In this document: positions 41,889 through 52,303 of the stretch, one piece after another
How positions within the stretch are numbered: the stretch's first letter is position 1
How the letters are laid out: each line of letters begins with the position of its first letter
Origin: Xylanibacter ruminicola
GTDB taxonomy: Bacteria; Bacteroidota; Bacteroidia; Bacteroidales; Bacteroidaceae
Direction of reading: 5' to 3'
DNA: 64,000 bases
NCBI RefSeq assembly: GCF_900142525.1
Contig: NZ_FRBD01000001.1
Coordinates: 186,001-250,000 of the forward strand
Position numbers and translations under genes: made by a program
The notes under the pieces: generated by a model
The model's database searches: none
Told to the model about the DNA's origin: nothing
The model's input: only the letters and a program-made list of their open reading frames with translations

Positions 41889-43391
41889 ATGGAACAAAAG
41901 TACGAATTAATTGCCAAAACGTTCATGGGACTGGAACCTGTGCTGGCAAAAGAGTTGGCCCAATTGGGGGCAAGTGATGTAGAGATCGGTAGACGAATGG
42001 TATCGTTTACGGGTGATAAGGAAATGATGTATCGTGCAAACTTTCAGTTGCACACGGCTATCAGAATTCTGAAGCCTATACACCATTTCAAAGCTAGAAG
42101 CGCTGATGATGTTTATGAAGAAATCAAGAAGATTGACTGGACTGAGTATCTGGGCACCGACAAGACGTTTACCGTCGACTCGGTAGTGTTCAGCGAAGAG
42201 TTCCGCCACTCTAAGTTTGTATCATACAAGGTAAAGGATGCGATTGTTGACCAATTCCGCGAGAAGACAGGCAAGCGCCCCAACATATCGATTAGCAACC
42301 CTGACATCCGACTGAATATGCACATTGCCGACGACAAGTGTACACTGAGTCTGGACTCGAGCGGCGAGAGCCTGCACCGTCGCGGCTATCGCCAGGAGAG
42401 CGTAGAGGCCCCACTGAACGAGGTGCTGGCAGCTGGCATGATACTGCTTTCAGGATGGCAGTGCGACACTGACTTTATCGACCCTATGTGCGGCAGCGGC
42501 ACACTGCTGATTGAGGCTGCACTGATAGCCAAGAACATGGCTCCAGGACTATTCCGCAAGGAGTTTGCATTCGAGAAGTGGCCAGACTTTGACGCCGACC
42601 TCTTCGACGAGATATACAACGACGAGAGTCTGGAGCGCGAGTTCAATCACAAGATTTATGGCTACGACATCGACATGAAGGCTGTGAACACAGCCCGCAT
42701 GAACGTGAAGGCCGCTGGACTGAGCGACATTATCACCATTGAGCAGCAGGACTTCAAGAACTTTACACAGCCTGCCAATAAGAGCATTATCATATCGAAC
42801 CCACCTTACGGCGAGCGCATTTCTACGCCCGACCTATTGGGAACATATAAGATGATAGGCGAGCGACTGAAGCACCAGTTTAAGGGCAACGACGCCTGGA
42901 TACTGAGCTATCGCGAGGAGTGCTTTGACCAGATAGGATTGAAGCCCAGCATCAAGATCCCTCTGTACAACGGATCGCTGGAGTGCGAATTCCGCAAGTA
43001 CCAGATGTTTGACGGCAAGCTGAAGGACTTCCGTTCAGAGGGTGGCGTAGTAAAGACCGAAGAGGAGAAACGCCAAATGGCCGAGAAGCACCGCTTTAAG
43101 AAAGAGCGCGAATTCAAGAAGCGTCTGGAAGAGAAAGAGGAGAACGAAGAGGCCGACATACTGAACTTTACCTTCCACCGTCACGACCTGAGCAAGAACC
43201 GTGGTGGTCACGAGAGCTTTGACCGCAGCGGCAAGGAGCGCAGAGAGCGCAAGGAGTTTAACAAAGACCGCAAGGACTTTGGCGGCAAGGACCGTAAGGA
43301 TCGCAAGGACTTTAAGCGCGGCGGCAAGAGAGAGTTCGGCAAGAAGGACTTTGGAGGAAAGAAAAGGAGATTCGACGATGATGAAGATTAA
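41889..43391 (+). CDS. THUMP-domain 23S rRNA guanine N2-methyltransferase (RlmL-like)
   Basis: A 500-residue RNA methyltransferase. The N-terminal THUMP region (about 1-165) is followed by an RFM-type SAM domain with FIDPMCGSGTLLIEAA (motif I) at about 197-212, YGYDID and the catalytic SNPPYGERIS. RlmL methylates G2445 of 23S rRNA. Unlike E. coli RlmKL there is no second methyltransferase domain. Instead the C-terminus (about 390-500) is a low-complexity tail rich in Lys, Arg, Asp and Gly (for example RKDRKDFKRGGK) that could bind RNA. It starts an operon and overlaps the S9 peptidase start. Confidence 0.92.
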   Translation: MEQKYELIAKTFMGLEPVLAKELAQLGASDVEIGRRMVSFTGDKEMMYRANFQLHTAIRILKPIHHFKARSADDVYEEIKKIDWTEYLGTDKTFTVDSVVFSEEFRHSKFVSYKVKDAIVDQFREKTGKRPNISISNPDIRLNMHIADDKCTLSLDSSGESLHRRGYRQESVEAPLNEVLAAGMILLSGWQCDTDFIDPMCGSGTLLIEAALIAKNMAPGLFRKEFAFEKWPDFDADLFDEIYNDESLEREFNHKIYGYDIDMKAVNTARMNVKAAGLSDIITIEQQDFKNFTQPANKSIIISNPPYGERISTPDLLGTYKMIGERLKHQFKGNDAWILSYREECFDQIGLKPSIKIPLYNGSLECEFRKYQMFDGKLKDFRSEGGVVKTEEEKRQMAEKHRFKKEREFKKRLEEKEENEEADILNFTFHRHDLSKNRGGHESFDRSGKERRERKEFNKDRKDFGGKDRKDRKDFKRGGKREFGKKDFGGKKRRFDDDED

Positions 43392-45546
43392 ATATTTGCT
43401 CATAGCACTATTCGCTATTCACTGTTCATTATTCACTCCTATGAGCGCTCAGGATAAGAAACTATTTACATTAGAAGACCTGAACTTTGGCGGAACAAAC
43501 TACGCCAACCTGCGACCACAGAACATGTGGCTGACATGGTGGGGCGAGAAGCTGATAGAGACCGACGTGGAAGAGTGCAAGGTGATAGACACCAAGACTG
43601 GCAAGAAGAAACGTCTGTTTACACTCGACGACATCAACAAGTGGGCTGGTAGCAACGACGACAGATACGTGCGCCACCTGATGAATGCCACATTCCCCTA
43701 CCCTGACAAGCCCATCGTGGCTGTGGGTAACCGCAAGGCATTCGTTCTGATTGACTTCGAGCAGAAGAAGATAGTATGGCAGGACAGCATATCGGGCCAG
43801 CAGGCCAACGACTGGAACCCCATATCGCGCGCCACAGCCTGGGTGGAGGATCATCAGCTGTACGTGGCCGACGGCAACGGCGTGAAGCACCAGATTTCGA
43901 AAGACGGAAGTCGCGAGATAGTATACGGCCAGAGCGTGCATCGTAATGAGTTTGGTATCAACAAAGGTACTTTCTGGAGTCCTAAGGGCAACCTTCTGGC
44001 TTTCTATCGCATGGACCAGAACATGGTGACCGACTATCCTCAGGTAGACATCTTCCCTCGTACAGCCAGATACGAGCCCGACAAATATCCTATGGCAGGT
44101 ATGACCAGCCACAAGGTAACAGTGGGCGTGTTCGATGTAAAGACTGGCAAGACCATCTATCTGCAGGCTGGCGACCCAACCGACCGCTACTTTACCAACA
44201 TAGCCTGGAGCCCAGACGAGAAGACCATCTACATGTTTGAGCTGAACCGCAAGCAGAACGACTGTCGGCTGGTATCGTACGATGCAGCAACAGGTAAGAA
44301 GATAGCCGAACTGTATCGTGAGACATCGGATAAATATGTAGAGCCACAGAACCCCATACAGTTCCTGCCTTGGGACAGCACTAAGTTTGTAATGCAGAGT
44401 CAGAAGGACGGTTATAACCACCTGTACCTCTTTGATATAAACGGTAAAGAGCTGAAGCAGATTACCAGCGGCAAGTGGGTAGTGATGGACTTGGTGGGCT
44501 TTAACACCAAGAAAAAGAGCATACTCTACACCAGCAACGAGATACACCCAACGAACAGCAATCTGTGGACCGTTGAGGTGAAGAGCGGCGAGCGCCACCT
44601 ATTAGGGCAAGGCATCGGTGTGATTCAGAGCGCCCAGTCATCGGCAACAGGCCAGCGAGTAGCCCTGAAGTTCTCGTCGTACAACAAGCCACGCGTGATT
44701 GACGTGATTAACACCAATAGCTGGGCCAAGGTAACCAATCTGCTGGAGGCTGGAGATCCATGGAAGGACTATCAGCAACCCATCTACACCAACGGCTACA
44801 TCACAGCTGCCGACGGCAAGACCGACCTGTACTTCAGAATGGTGAAGCCACACGACTTCGACCCCAACAAGAAATACCCAACCGTAGTGTATGTATATGG
44901 TGGACCTCACGCCCATAATGTAGATGCATCGTGGCACTATGCCAGCCGTTCGTGGGAGACCTATATGGCTCAGAAGGGCTACATCGTGTTTATTCTAGAC
45001 AACCGCGGCTCAGAGAATCGCGGTCGCGACTTTGAGCAGGCAACATTCCATCAGCTAGGACAGATAGAGATGCAAGACCAGATGAAGGGTGTGGAGTATC
45101 TGAGCAAGCAGCCATACGTGGATATGAACCGACTGGGAGTTCACGGATGGAGCTTTGGCGGATTTATGACTATCTCGCTGATGACCAACTATCCTGACGT
45201 GTTTAAGGTAGGCGTGGCTGGTGGTCCCGTTATCGACTGGAAGTGGTACGAGGTGATGTATGGCGAGCGCTATATGGGCACCCCACAGGATAACCCAGAA
45301 GGCTACGCCAAGTGCAGCCTCATCAGCAAGGCCAAGAACCTGAAGGGAAAGCTGCAGATTATCACCGGCTATAATGACAACACAGTGGTACCACAGCATT
45401 GCTTGTCGTTCCTTGATGCTTGCGTGAAGGCAGGCACACAGCCCGACTTCTTTGCCTACCCAGGCGAGGAGCACAACATGCGTGGACACGCCAGCGTACA
45501 TCTGCACGAACGTATCACACAATATTTCGAAGATTATTTAAAATAA
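43381..45546 (+). CDS. S9-family prolyl peptidase (dipeptidyl-peptidase IV type)
   Basis: A 721-residue secreted serine peptidase. A signal peptide precedes an eight-bladed propeller-like DPPIV N-domain and an alpha/beta-hydrolase domain with S591 in GWSFGG, D666 in YNDN and H698 in EEHNMRG. It probably removes X-Pro dipeptides from peptides in the periplasm or outside, useful for an asaccharolytic side of the metabolism. The ATG at 43381 starts the signal peptide and overlaps the preceding gene by 11 bp. Part of the signal peptide ([12 protein letters not shown]) is encoded by tandem heptamers. Confidence 0.93.
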   Translation: MKIKYLLIALFAIHCSLFTPMSAQDKKLFTLEDLNFGGTNYANLRPQNMWLTWWGEKLIETDVEECKVIDTKTGKKKRLFTLDDINKWAGSNDDRYVRHLMNATFPYPDKPIVAVGNRKAFVLIDFEQKKIVWQDSISGQQANDWNPISRATAWVEDHQLYVADGNGVKHQISKDGSREIVYGQSVHRNEFGINKGTFWSPKGNLLAFYRMDQNMVTDYPQVDIFPRTARYEPDKYPMAGMTSHKVTVGVFDVKTGKTIYLQAGDPTDRYFTNIAWSPDEKTIYMFELNRKQNDCRLVSYDAATGKKIAELYRETSDKYVEPQNPIQFLPWDSTKFVMQSQKDGYNHLYLFDINGKELKQITSGKWVVMDLVGFNTKKKSILYTSNEIHPTNSNLWTVEVKSGERHLLGQGIGVIQSAQSSATGQRVALKFSSYNKPRVIDVINTNSWAKVTNLLEAGDPWKDYQQPIYTNGYITAADGKTDLYFRMVKPHDFDPNKKYPTVVYVYGGPHAHNVDASWHYASRSWETYMAQKGYIVFILDNRGSENRGRDFEQATFHQLGQIEMQDQMKGVEYLSKQPYVDMNRLGVHGWSFGGFMTISLMTNYPDVFKVGVAGGPVIDWKWYEVMYGERYMGTPQDNPEGYAKCSLISKAKNLKGKLQIITGYNDNTVVPQHCLSFLDACVKAGTQPDFFAYPGEEHNMRGHASVHLHERITQYFEDYLK
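43408..43435. repeat. Heptamer repeat within the S9 peptidase signal peptide
   Basis: Four 7-bp units of the CTATTCA type (43408-43435) are translated as part of the hydrophobic core of the signal peptide. The unit is the complement of the GTGAATA type seen in upxY. Confidence 0.65.
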
Positions 45547-45550
45547 CTAT

Positions 45551-46837
45551 ATGAAAATCTTACTATTAGGAAGTGGCGGACGTGAGCACGCCTTAGCTTG
45601 GAAAATTGCTCAGAGTGATAAATGCGAGAAACTCTACATCGCACCAGGTAACGCAGGTACAGGCAATTGTGGCGAGAACGTAGCCATGAAGGCCGACGAC
45701 TTTGAGGCTATCAAGAACTTTGTGGCCGAGAAAGGCGTAAACATGGTAGTAGTTGGTCCTGAAGATCCATTGGTAAAAGGTATCTACGACGAGCTGAAGG
45801 TTGACGAGCGCACCAAGAACGTGCCCGTTATCGGCCCATCAAAGGCAGGAGCCGTGCTCGAAGGCTCGAAGGATTTCGCCAAGGAGTTTATGATGCGCCA
45901 CAACATACCTACAGCCCGCTATCAGACTTTTGACGGCGAGCATCTGGAGGAAGGGCTGAAGTTCCTTGAAACGCTCCAGGCTCCATACGTGCTGAAGGCC
46001 GACGGCCTCTGCGCTGGTAAGGGTGTGCTGATTCTACCTACACTCGACGAGGCTAAGAAAGAGCTGAAGGAGATGCTGAGCGGCATGTTTGGAAATGCAT
46101 CAAGTCGCGTGGTTATCGAGGAGTTTATGGCAGGTATCGAGTGCTCTGTATTCGTACTGACCGATGGTAAGAACTACAAGATTCTGCCTGAGGCTAAGGA
46201 CTACAAGCGTATTGGAGAGCACGATACAGGTTTGAACACAGGCGGTATGGGAAGCGTAACACCAGTGCCATTTGCCACCAAGGAGTGGATGCAGAAGGTG
46301 GATGACCGCATTATCCGTCCTACCGTAGAAGGATTGGCTGCTGATGGCATCGACTACAAAGGCTTTATCTTCTTCGGACTCATCAACCGCACCAACACAC
46401 CTACTGGCGAGCCAGAGCCATACGTGATAGAGTACAACTGCCGTATGGGCGACCCAGAGACAGAGAGCGTGATGCTACGACTGAAGAGCGACATAGTAGA
46501 CCTGTTTGAGGGTGTGGCCAATGGCGATCTGGACAAGCGCGCCATTGAGTTCGATGAGCGTGCAGCTGTATGCGTGATGCTGGTATCAGGCGGTTATCCT
46601 CAGGAGTACAAGAAGGGTTACCCCATCAAAGGCATCGAAAACGTTGAGGGCTCAATCGTATTCCACAGCGGAACTGCACTGAAGGATGGCGAAGTGGTTA
46701 CAGCAGGAGGTCGCGTTATCGCCGTTTCATCGTACGGCAAGGACAAAGCCGAAGCACTGCAGAAATCATTCGAAGAGGCTCAGAAGATACAGTTTACCGA
46801 CAAGTATTTCCGTCGCGACATTGGAGCCGACCTGTAA
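45551..46837 (+). CDS. purD: Phosphoribosylamine-glycine ligase
   Basis: A 428-residue ATP-grasp ligase of purine synthesis, which joins glycine to phosphoribosylamine. The N-terminal domain begins [19 protein letters not shown] and the ATP-grasp core has [24 protein letters not shown] and [11 protein letters not shown] with its metal ligand. Length and motifs are standard for GARS. It starts 4 bp after the peptidase, in an operon with genes of unrelated function, which is common for Bacteroidetes housekeeping clusters. Confidence 0.97.
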   Translation: MKILLLGSGGREHALAWKIAQSDKCEKLYIAPGNAGTGNCGENVAMKADDFEAIKNFVAEKGVNMVVVGPEDPLVKGIYDELKVDERTKNVPVIGPSKAGAVLEGSKDFAKEFMMRHNIPTARYQTFDGEHLEEGLKFLETLQAPYVLKADGLCAGKGVLILPTLDEAKKELKEMLSGMFGNASSRVVIEEFMAGIECSVFVLTDGKNYKILPEAKDYKRIGEHDTGLNTGGMGSVTPVPFATKEWMQKVDDRIIRPTVEGLAADGIDYKGFIFFGLINRTNTPTGEPEPYVIEYNCRMGDPETESVMLRLKSDIVDLFEGVANGDLDKRAIEFDERAAVCVMLVSGGYPQEYKKGYPIKGIENVEGSIVFHSGTALKDGEVVTAGGRVIAVSSYGKDKAEALQKSFEEAQKIQFTDKYFRRDIGADL

Positions 46838-46843
46838 AGCAGT

Positions 46844-47779
46844 ATGAGCAAGAAACATACACAGAACATAATAGCCGAGAGCCGTCATACATTGCCGATA
46901 ACCATGATATATGGTATCGGCATATGGCTATTGGCTGGTTTAGTAAACAACGGATGGTGGATGCAGTTTGTGTGTTTCGCAGCATCGGTATATGCTATGA
47001 TACACCTGAACAACGCCAACCTGATGATACGTATCTATAGCCGTTCTGTGTCAGCTGCCTACATCCTGCTAACGTGTGCTGCTGTATGGTTATTTCCATC
47101 AATCCATGGGGCGGTGATACAATTAGGTACCATACTCGTACTGGCGCTGCTGTTTTCATGCTATCAGAACAAAGAAACACAAGGGCGGACTTTCTATATG
47201 TTCGCTATCATGAGTATCATCAGCATGCTAGAGCCGCATTATCTGCTATATATACCCATCATTTGGCTATTGATGGCAATAACCATGTACTCCATGTGTT
47301 TCCGCAACTTCATAGCGTCGATAATAGGCCTTATTACGCCCTACTGGCTGTACGCAGGTTGGCAACTGCTAAATAACCCTGAAGACCCCAGCAAGGCGCT
47401 GGACATCTTTTCGAGATTCTCTGAGATGCCATGGAGCACCTACTATCAGGCGATTACTGAGCCACAGATACTCTATTTTGTATTGCTGGTTGTGCTATTC
47501 ATGATTGGAGCCGTACACTTCTGGATAACCAGCTATATGGACAAGATACGTGTACGCCAGATTTACACCAGTCTGATACTGCTCACCTTATATACCATAT
47601 TATTATTAGCCTTACAGCCACACATGTTTGATGTGCTGATATATATGATGACAATAGCAATTAGCCCAATCATAGCTCACTTTGTATCGCTGACGCATAC
47701 CAGAATGTCGAACATATTATTTATGGTGATGATGGTAGTCATCGTGTTACTAACAGGCATGAACCTATGGATTTCATAG
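46844..47779 (+). CDS. Polytopic inner-membrane protein of unknown function
   Basis: A 311-residue protein with about nine to ten predicted helices and short loops. The N-terminus is basic (MSKKHTQNIIAESRHTLPIT). A motif-like LNNANLMIRIYSRSVSAAY follows the second or third helix. This pattern, with the N-N-x-N-L-M-I-R segment, suggests a Bacteroidetes-specific envelope family, but I do not recognise a function. It begins 6 bp after purD and overlaps the downstream gene by 13 bp. Confidence 0.7.
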   Translation: MSKKHTQNIIAESRHTLPITMIYGIGIWLLAGLVNNGWWMQFVCFAASVYAMIHLNNANLMIRIYSRSVSAAYILLTCAAVWLFPSIHGAVIQLGTILVLALLFSCYQNKETQGRTFYMFAIMSIISMLEPHYLLYIPIIWLLMAITMYSMCFRNFIASIIGLITPYWLYAGWQLLNNPEDPSKALDIFSRFSEMPWSTYYQAITEPQILYFVLLVVLFMIGAVHFWITSYMDKIRVRQIYTSLILLTLYTILLLALQPHMFDVLIYMMTIAISPIIAHFVSLTHTRMSNILFMVMMVVIVLLTGMNLWIS

Positions 47780-48219
47780 TCAATCTACTATCGCAATACG
47801 GCTATTGGGGTATGTTGCTCGCAGCCTTCCTAGCAGGTAGCTTCTTCCCTTTCTCGAGCGAGGCAGTAATGGTGGCGCTGATGGCTACAGGACTGGACCC
47901 GTGGATGCTGATGATATACGGCACTGTGGGCAATGTGATGGGTAGCGTGTTTAACTACTGCGTGGGCCGAATGGGTAAGCTGGAGTGGATTGAGAAATAT
48001 CTGCATGTAAAGAAACAAGATCTGGACAAAGCCCATAAGTTTCTGGCCGGACGTGGTGCTTGGATGGGGTTCTTCGCCTTTCTGCCCGTTCTGGGTAGCG
48101 CCATCACCATCGCCCTGGGACTGATGCGATCGAACGTCGTCATCACATTCATCGCCATTACACTGGGCAAGTTATTCCGTTATATTATCTTAATTTACGG
48201 AGCTGGTCTGTTTATATAA
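47767..48219 (+). CDS. YqaA/DedA-like (VTT-domain) membrane protein
   Basis: A 150-residue membrane protein of the YqaA branch of the SNARE-associated/VTT superfamily. Re-entrant-type features are visible: GSFFPFSSEAVMVALMATG near the N-terminus and a GNVMGSVFNYCVGRMG segment, then FLPVLGSAITIALGLMR. DedA-like proteins flip lipids such as undecaprenyl phosphate; YqaA's substrate is unknown. It ends the five-gene operon begun by rlmL. The final helix runs to the C-terminus. Confidence 0.82.
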   Translation: MDFIVNLLSQYGYWGMLLAAFLAGSFFPFSSEAVMVALMATGLDPWMLMIYGTVGNVMGSVFNYCVGRMGKLEWIEKYLHVKKQDLDKAHKFLAGRGAWMGFFAFLPVLGSAITIALGLMRSNVVITFIAITLGKLFRYIILIYGAGLFI

Positions 48220-48231
48220 AAGATTTTTGTG

Positions 48232-48239
48232 TAACTTTG
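48232..48239 (+). promoter_or_regulatory. -7 element of the DUF2723 gene
   Basis: TAACTTTG, 44 bp before the start codon. The -33 region lacks a TTG at the right distance. Confidence 0.45.
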
Positions 48240-48283
48240 CACCACTTATTTGGATTTTTAACGTTAAAGAATAAATATTTGTA

Positions 48284-51200
48284 ATGAAACAATTCAGGTT
48301 AGTAGACAACACCTTGGGCTGGTTAGCATTCTTTATTGCAGCCTTTGTCTATTGTTCTACCATCGAGCCGACAGCCAGTTTCTGGGACTGTCCGGAATTT
48401 ATCACCACTGGTTATAAATTGGAGATTGGTCACCCACCAGGGGCACCATTCTTTATGCTTACAGCCAATTTATTTTCACAATTTACAAACGACCCAACAC
48501 AGGTAGCACGCATGGTAAACACCATGAGCGCCCTGCTATCAGCTACATGTATTCTGTTCCTGTTCTGGACTATCACTCACCTGACCAGACGACTGCTTAT
48601 CAGCAACTGGGATGAGTTGACTCTGCCAAAGATGGTAGCCATCGAGGCTTCAGGACTGGTTGGAGCACTGATATACACCTTTAGTGACACATTCTGGTTC
48701 TCGGCTGTTGAGGGAGAGGTATATGCCTACTCTTCAGCATTTACAGCTGTAGTATTCTGGCTGATACTGAAATGGGAAGATCAGGCCGACGAGCCTCACA
48801 GCGACCGTTGGCTGATACTGATTATGTATATGACAGGACTATCGATCGGTGTTCACCTGCTGAACCTGCTTTGTGTGCCTGCCATCGTACTGGTTTACTA
48901 TTATCGTCGATTCCCTGATGCCAATCTAAAGGGGTCGCTCATCGCACTGGGCGTGTCGATAGTTATTCTGGCTGCCGTTCTTTATGGTGTAGTACCAGGT
49001 ATCATCACCGTTGGCGGATGGTTCGAGTTGTTCTTTGTGAACACACTCGGCATGCCATTCAACACCGGAGAGATTATCTATATCTTCCTGCTGGTGGCTT
49101 GTGTTATCTGGGCTGTTTACGAGACTCAGACACAGAAGCACTCGCTGACCATACAGAATGTAGCTTTCCTGGCATCGGTTGGTATGCTGGGTATCCCATT
49201 CTACGGTTGGGGATGGAGTGCATTCTTCATTGGTGTAGTTGTATTGGCAGTACTTTGGTTCCTGCTTAAGTATACAGTTAACAAGCAGCCACTGATTACA
49301 GCTCGCATGAAGAACACCATGCTGCTCTGCATGCTGATGCTGATGATTGGCTACTCTAGCTATGCTTTGATAGTTATCCGTTCGTCGGCTAACCCACCAA
49401 TGGACCAGAACTCTCCTGAGGATATCTTTACACTGGGCGACTATCTGGGACGCGAACAGTACGGTCAGCGCCCATTGTTCTATGGACCTGCCTACACTTC
49501 GCAGGTAGCACTCGAGCAGGAGGGCAACTACTGCAAGCCTGTTATGTCGAAGGGTAAGCCCGTATATCAGCGCAAAGAGAAAGCAAGCGCCGACGAGAAA
49601 GACTCGTACTTTGTAGTACGCACCAAAGATGAATATAAGTATGCACAGAACATGCTCTTCCCACGTATGTACGATGCTGGTCACACAGCTGCCTACGAAT
49701 CGTGGATGGGTGGTGTTGACGGTAGTCAGGTGCCTTATGACCGCTGCGGCGAGCAGATGATGGTGAAGGTGCCCAGTCAGCTGGAGAATATCCGTTTCTT
49801 CCTGAGCTATCAGTGCAACTTTATGTATTGGCGTTACTTTATGTGGAACTTTGCCGGACGCCAGAATGATATTCAGGGCAACGGCGAGCTGGAGCATGGT
49901 AACTGGATTACAGGATTCTCGTTTATCGACAATCCTCGTCTGGGCGATCAGGATATGCTGCCTGAGGATTTGAAGCAGAACAAGGGACACAACGTGTTCT
50001 ACTGCATGCCTTTGATTCTGGGATTGCTGGGACTCTTCTGGCAAGCTTGGTACACCCGTAAAAAGAAGGCTGTTGTAAACGGTCAGGAGAAGACTATCGA
50101 CGATCCTATCGGCATACGCCAGTTCTGGGTTGTTTTCTTCCTGTTCTTCATGACAGGATTGGCTATCGTAGTTTATCTGAACCAGACGCCGATGCAGCCA
50201 CGTGAGCGCGACTATGCTTATGCAGGTTCGTTCTACGCCTTCGCTATCTGGTGTGGTATGGGTGTTGCAGCTATTATCGACTGGCTGAACCGCAAGATAA
50301 AGAAGGAATCACTAGTTCTTGCAGGACTAGTAGGACTTGTATGCCTAGTTGTACCTATCCAGATGGCTAGCCAGACCTGGGATGATCACGACCGTTCGGG
50401 CCGTTATTGCTGCCGCGACTTCGGCCAAAACTATCTGATGACGCTGCAGGAAGAAGGTAATCCTATTATCTTCACCAATGGTGATAACGATACCTTCCCA
50501 CTCTGGTACAATCAGGATACCGAGGGATTCCGTACCGATGCGCGCGTATGTAACCTTTCATATCTGCAGACCGACTGGTATATCGACCAGATGCGTCGTC
50601 CGGCCTACGACTCCCCATCAGTGCCTATCACTTGGAGCCGACTGGAGTATTGCGCTGGCACCAACGAATATGTACAGGTTGACCCTTCGTTAAAGAGTCA
50701 GGTTGAGGAGCTGTATCGCCAGAATCCAGAGGAGGCTAAGAAGCAGTTCGGCGAAAAGCCATTCGAGCTTAAGAACATCCTGAAGAACTGGGTTCGCTCA
50801 ACAAATAAGGATCTGCACGTGATTCCTACAGACACTGTATTTGTAACCATCGATAAGGAAGCAGTAAAGAAGAGCGGCATGATGATGGCCAGCGATTCGA
50901 TACCCGACCAGATGGTTATCTCGCTAAAGGGAAAGAACGCTCTATATAAGGGCGACCTGATGATGCTTGAAATGATTGCTCAGTGTAACTGGACTCGTCC
51001 TATCTACGTAGCAACGACTGTTGGCTCTGAAAACTACATGAACTTGGGCGACAACTTCGTACAAGAGGGACTGGCCAACCGCATCACCCCATTCACCACC
51101 AACGCTCCTGGTGCCAAGAACTTCGACACAGAGAAAACGTATAACAACGTGATGAACAAATTTAAGTTCGGTGGTGTAGATAAACCTGGCGTATATCTCG

Positions 51201-51649
51201 ATGAAACCGTAATGCGTATGTGCTACACTCACCGTCGCCTGCTGTCTCTGCTTGCAATGAATCTGGTTCAGGAAGGCAAGAACAAGAAGGCAATGGCAGT
51301 TCTTGACAAGTGCGAGAAGATGTTGCCAAGCTACAACATTCCTCACGACTACCAAAGCGGATCAATGGATCTGGCTCGTGCATACGCATTGACCGGTCAG
51401 ACCAAGAAGGCTCAGGAACTGATAGACCAGCTGTGGAACAAATCGACTGAATATATGAAATGGTATTGCTCACTCGACGGACAGCGTTTCGAGAGTTCAC
51501 AGCAGGACTGCATGCTTCACATCTATATCCTGAATCAGGTTCTCGACCTGCAATCAGCAGTTGACGAGAAGAAAGCCGAAGAAAAGGATAAGCAGTTCCA
51601 GACCATCAATAAGATTTACACTGCTAAGGGAGGAACTTATGGTAATTAA
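48284..51649 (+). CDS. DUF2723 (GT117-type) membrane protein, putative glycosyltransferase
   Basis: An 1121-residue protein. The N-terminal half carries about ten or more helices and a GT-C-like first loop, TASFWDCPEFI, whose acidic residues may be catalytic, plus GHPPGAPFF. The C-terminal half (about 700-1121) is soluble and helical with TPR-like repeats (NKKAMAVLDKCEKMLPSYN). The family is widespread in Bacteroidetes and classed as glycosyltransferase family 117, with a probable role in protein or envelope glycosylation. It is followed by polysaccharide deacetylase and GH3 genes. Confidence 0.85.
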   Translation: MKQFRLVDNTLGWLAFFIAAFVYCSTIEPTASFWDCPEFITTGYKLEIGHPPGAPFFMLTANLFSQFTNDPTQVARMVNTMSALLSATCILFLFWTITHLTRRLLISNWDELTLPKMVAIEASGLVGALIYTFSDTFWFSAVEGEVYAYSSAFTAVVFWLILKWEDQADEPHSDRWLILIMYMTGLSIGVHLLNLLCVPAIVLVYYYRRFPDANLKGSLIALGVSIVILAAVLYGVVPGIITVGGWFELFFVNTLGMPFNTGEIIYIFLLVACVIWAVYETQTQKHSLTIQNVAFLASVGMLGIPFYGWGWSAFFIGVVVLAVLWFLLKYTVNKQPLITARMKNTMLLCMLMLMIGYSSYALIVIRSSANPPMDQNSPEDIFTLGDYLGREQYGQRPLFYGPAYTSQVALEQEGNYCKPVMSKGKPVYQRKEKASADEKDSYFVVRTKDEYKYAQNMLFPRMYDAGHTAAYESWMGGVDGSQVPYDRCGEQMMVKVPSQLENIRFFLSYQCNFMYWRYFMWNFAGRQNDIQGNGELEHGNWITGFSFIDNPRLGDQDMLPEDLKQNKGHNVFYCMPLILGLLGLFWQAWYTRKKKAVVNGQEKTIDDPIGIRQFWVVFFLFFMTGLAIVVYLNQTPMQPRERDYAYAGSFYAFAIWCGMGVAAIIDWLNRKIKKESLVLAGLVGLVCLVVPIQMASQTWDDHDRSGRYCCRDFGQNYLMTLQEEGNPIIFTNGDNDTFPLWYNQDTEGFRTDARVCNLSYLQTDWYIDQMRRPAYDSPSVPITWSRLEYCAGTNEYVQVDPSLKSQVEELYRQNPEEAKKQFGEKPFELKNILKNWVRSTNKDLHVIPTDTVFVTIDKEAVKKSGMMMASDSIPDQMVISLKGKNALYKGDLMMLEMIAQCNWTRPIYVATTVGSENYMNLGDNFVQEGLANRITPFTTNAPGAKNFDTEKTYNNVMNKFKFGGVDKPGVYLDETVMRMCYTHRRLLSLLAMNLVQEGKNKKAMAVLDKCEKMLPSYNIPHDYQSGSMDLARAYALTGQTKKAQELIDQLWNKSTEYMKWYCSLDGQRFESSQQDCMLHIYILNQVLDLQSAVDEKKAEEKDKQFQTINKIYTAKGGTYGN

Positions 51650-51673
51650 GAGTTAAGAGTTAAGAAGTTAAAA
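51647..51673. repeat. Short repeat bridging the DUF2723 stop and the deacetylase start
   Basis: GAGTTAA units recur and run into AAGTTAAAAG, the same unit type as the 11-bp repeat at 37721-37775. The 24-bp space between the DUF2723 stop and the GTG start of the deacetylase is made almost wholly of these units. Confidence 0.6.
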
Positions 51674-52285
51674 GTGTTTATAGAACAACCGGCAATATAC
51701 CTACGCTGGCTCTATCCTAGAGCATACTGGCGAATGGACCGTCACGAAAGGTCAGTCTACCTGACTTTCGATGACGGCCCCATCCCAGAGGCTACACCGT
51801 TTATCCTCGACACACTGAAGGAGTTTGGTGTGCGTGCAACTTTCTTTATGGTAGGCGACAATGTGCGCAAATATCCTGAGCTATACAACCGTATACTAGC
51901 AGAGGGACATCAAGTGGGTAATCATACCCATAACCACATTGGTGGATTGCGCCATTCAATAAAAGAATACAGCTACAACGTAGAAAAGGCCAATGCCTAT
52001 ATTCACAGCCATTATGTACGTCCGCCACATGGATGGATGCGTATGGCACAATATGCCTGGCTCAGCAGAAAGTACAAAATCGTGATGTGGGACCTAGTTA
52101 CACGTGACTACTCTAAATGGATGACTGCCGAAGATGTGGTCAATAATATAAAGAAGTACGCGCGCAATGGTTCAATCATCACATTCCACGACTCACTGAA
52201 GAGCATAGACAAGCTGAAAACAGCACTACCTGAGAGTCTGCAATGGCTAAAAGACCAAGGTTACAGCTTCAGAATATTTCCATAA
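51674..52285 (+). CDS. Polysaccharide deacetylase (NodB domain)
   Basis: A 203-residue carbohydrate esterase family 4 protein. The NodB motifs are TFDDGP (catalytic and metal aspartates), NHTHNH (metal histidines) and RPPHGW. It would remove acetyl or other N-linked groups from a surface glycan or peptidoglycan. The start is GTG at 51674: the first residues (FIEQPAIYLRWLYPRAYW) are conserved in Bacteroidetes homologues and the region before is repeat sequence. There is no signal peptide, unlike many CE4 enzymes. Confidence 0.9.
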   Translation: MFIEQPAIYLRWLYPRAYWRMDRHERSVYLTFDDGPIPEATPFILDTLKEFGVRATFFMVGDNVRKYPELYNRILAEGHQVGNHTHNHIGGLRHSIKEYSYNVEKANAYIHSHYVRPPHGWMRMAQYAWLSRKYKIVMWDLVTRDYSKWMTAEDVVNNIKKYARNGSIITFHDSLKSIDKLKTALPESLQWLKDQGYSFRIFP

Positions 52286-52303
52286 CATAAATATTAAACA
52301 ACA

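Noticed and set aside
43201..43380. Extended N-terminus of the S9 peptidase
   Set aside because: The extra residues are an out-of-frame reading of the methyltransferase tail; the signal peptide starts at 43381.
48926..50044. 372-codon minus-strand frame within the DUF2723 gene
   Set aside because: Shadow of the real gene; composition is rich in His, Gln and Cys without domain or context.
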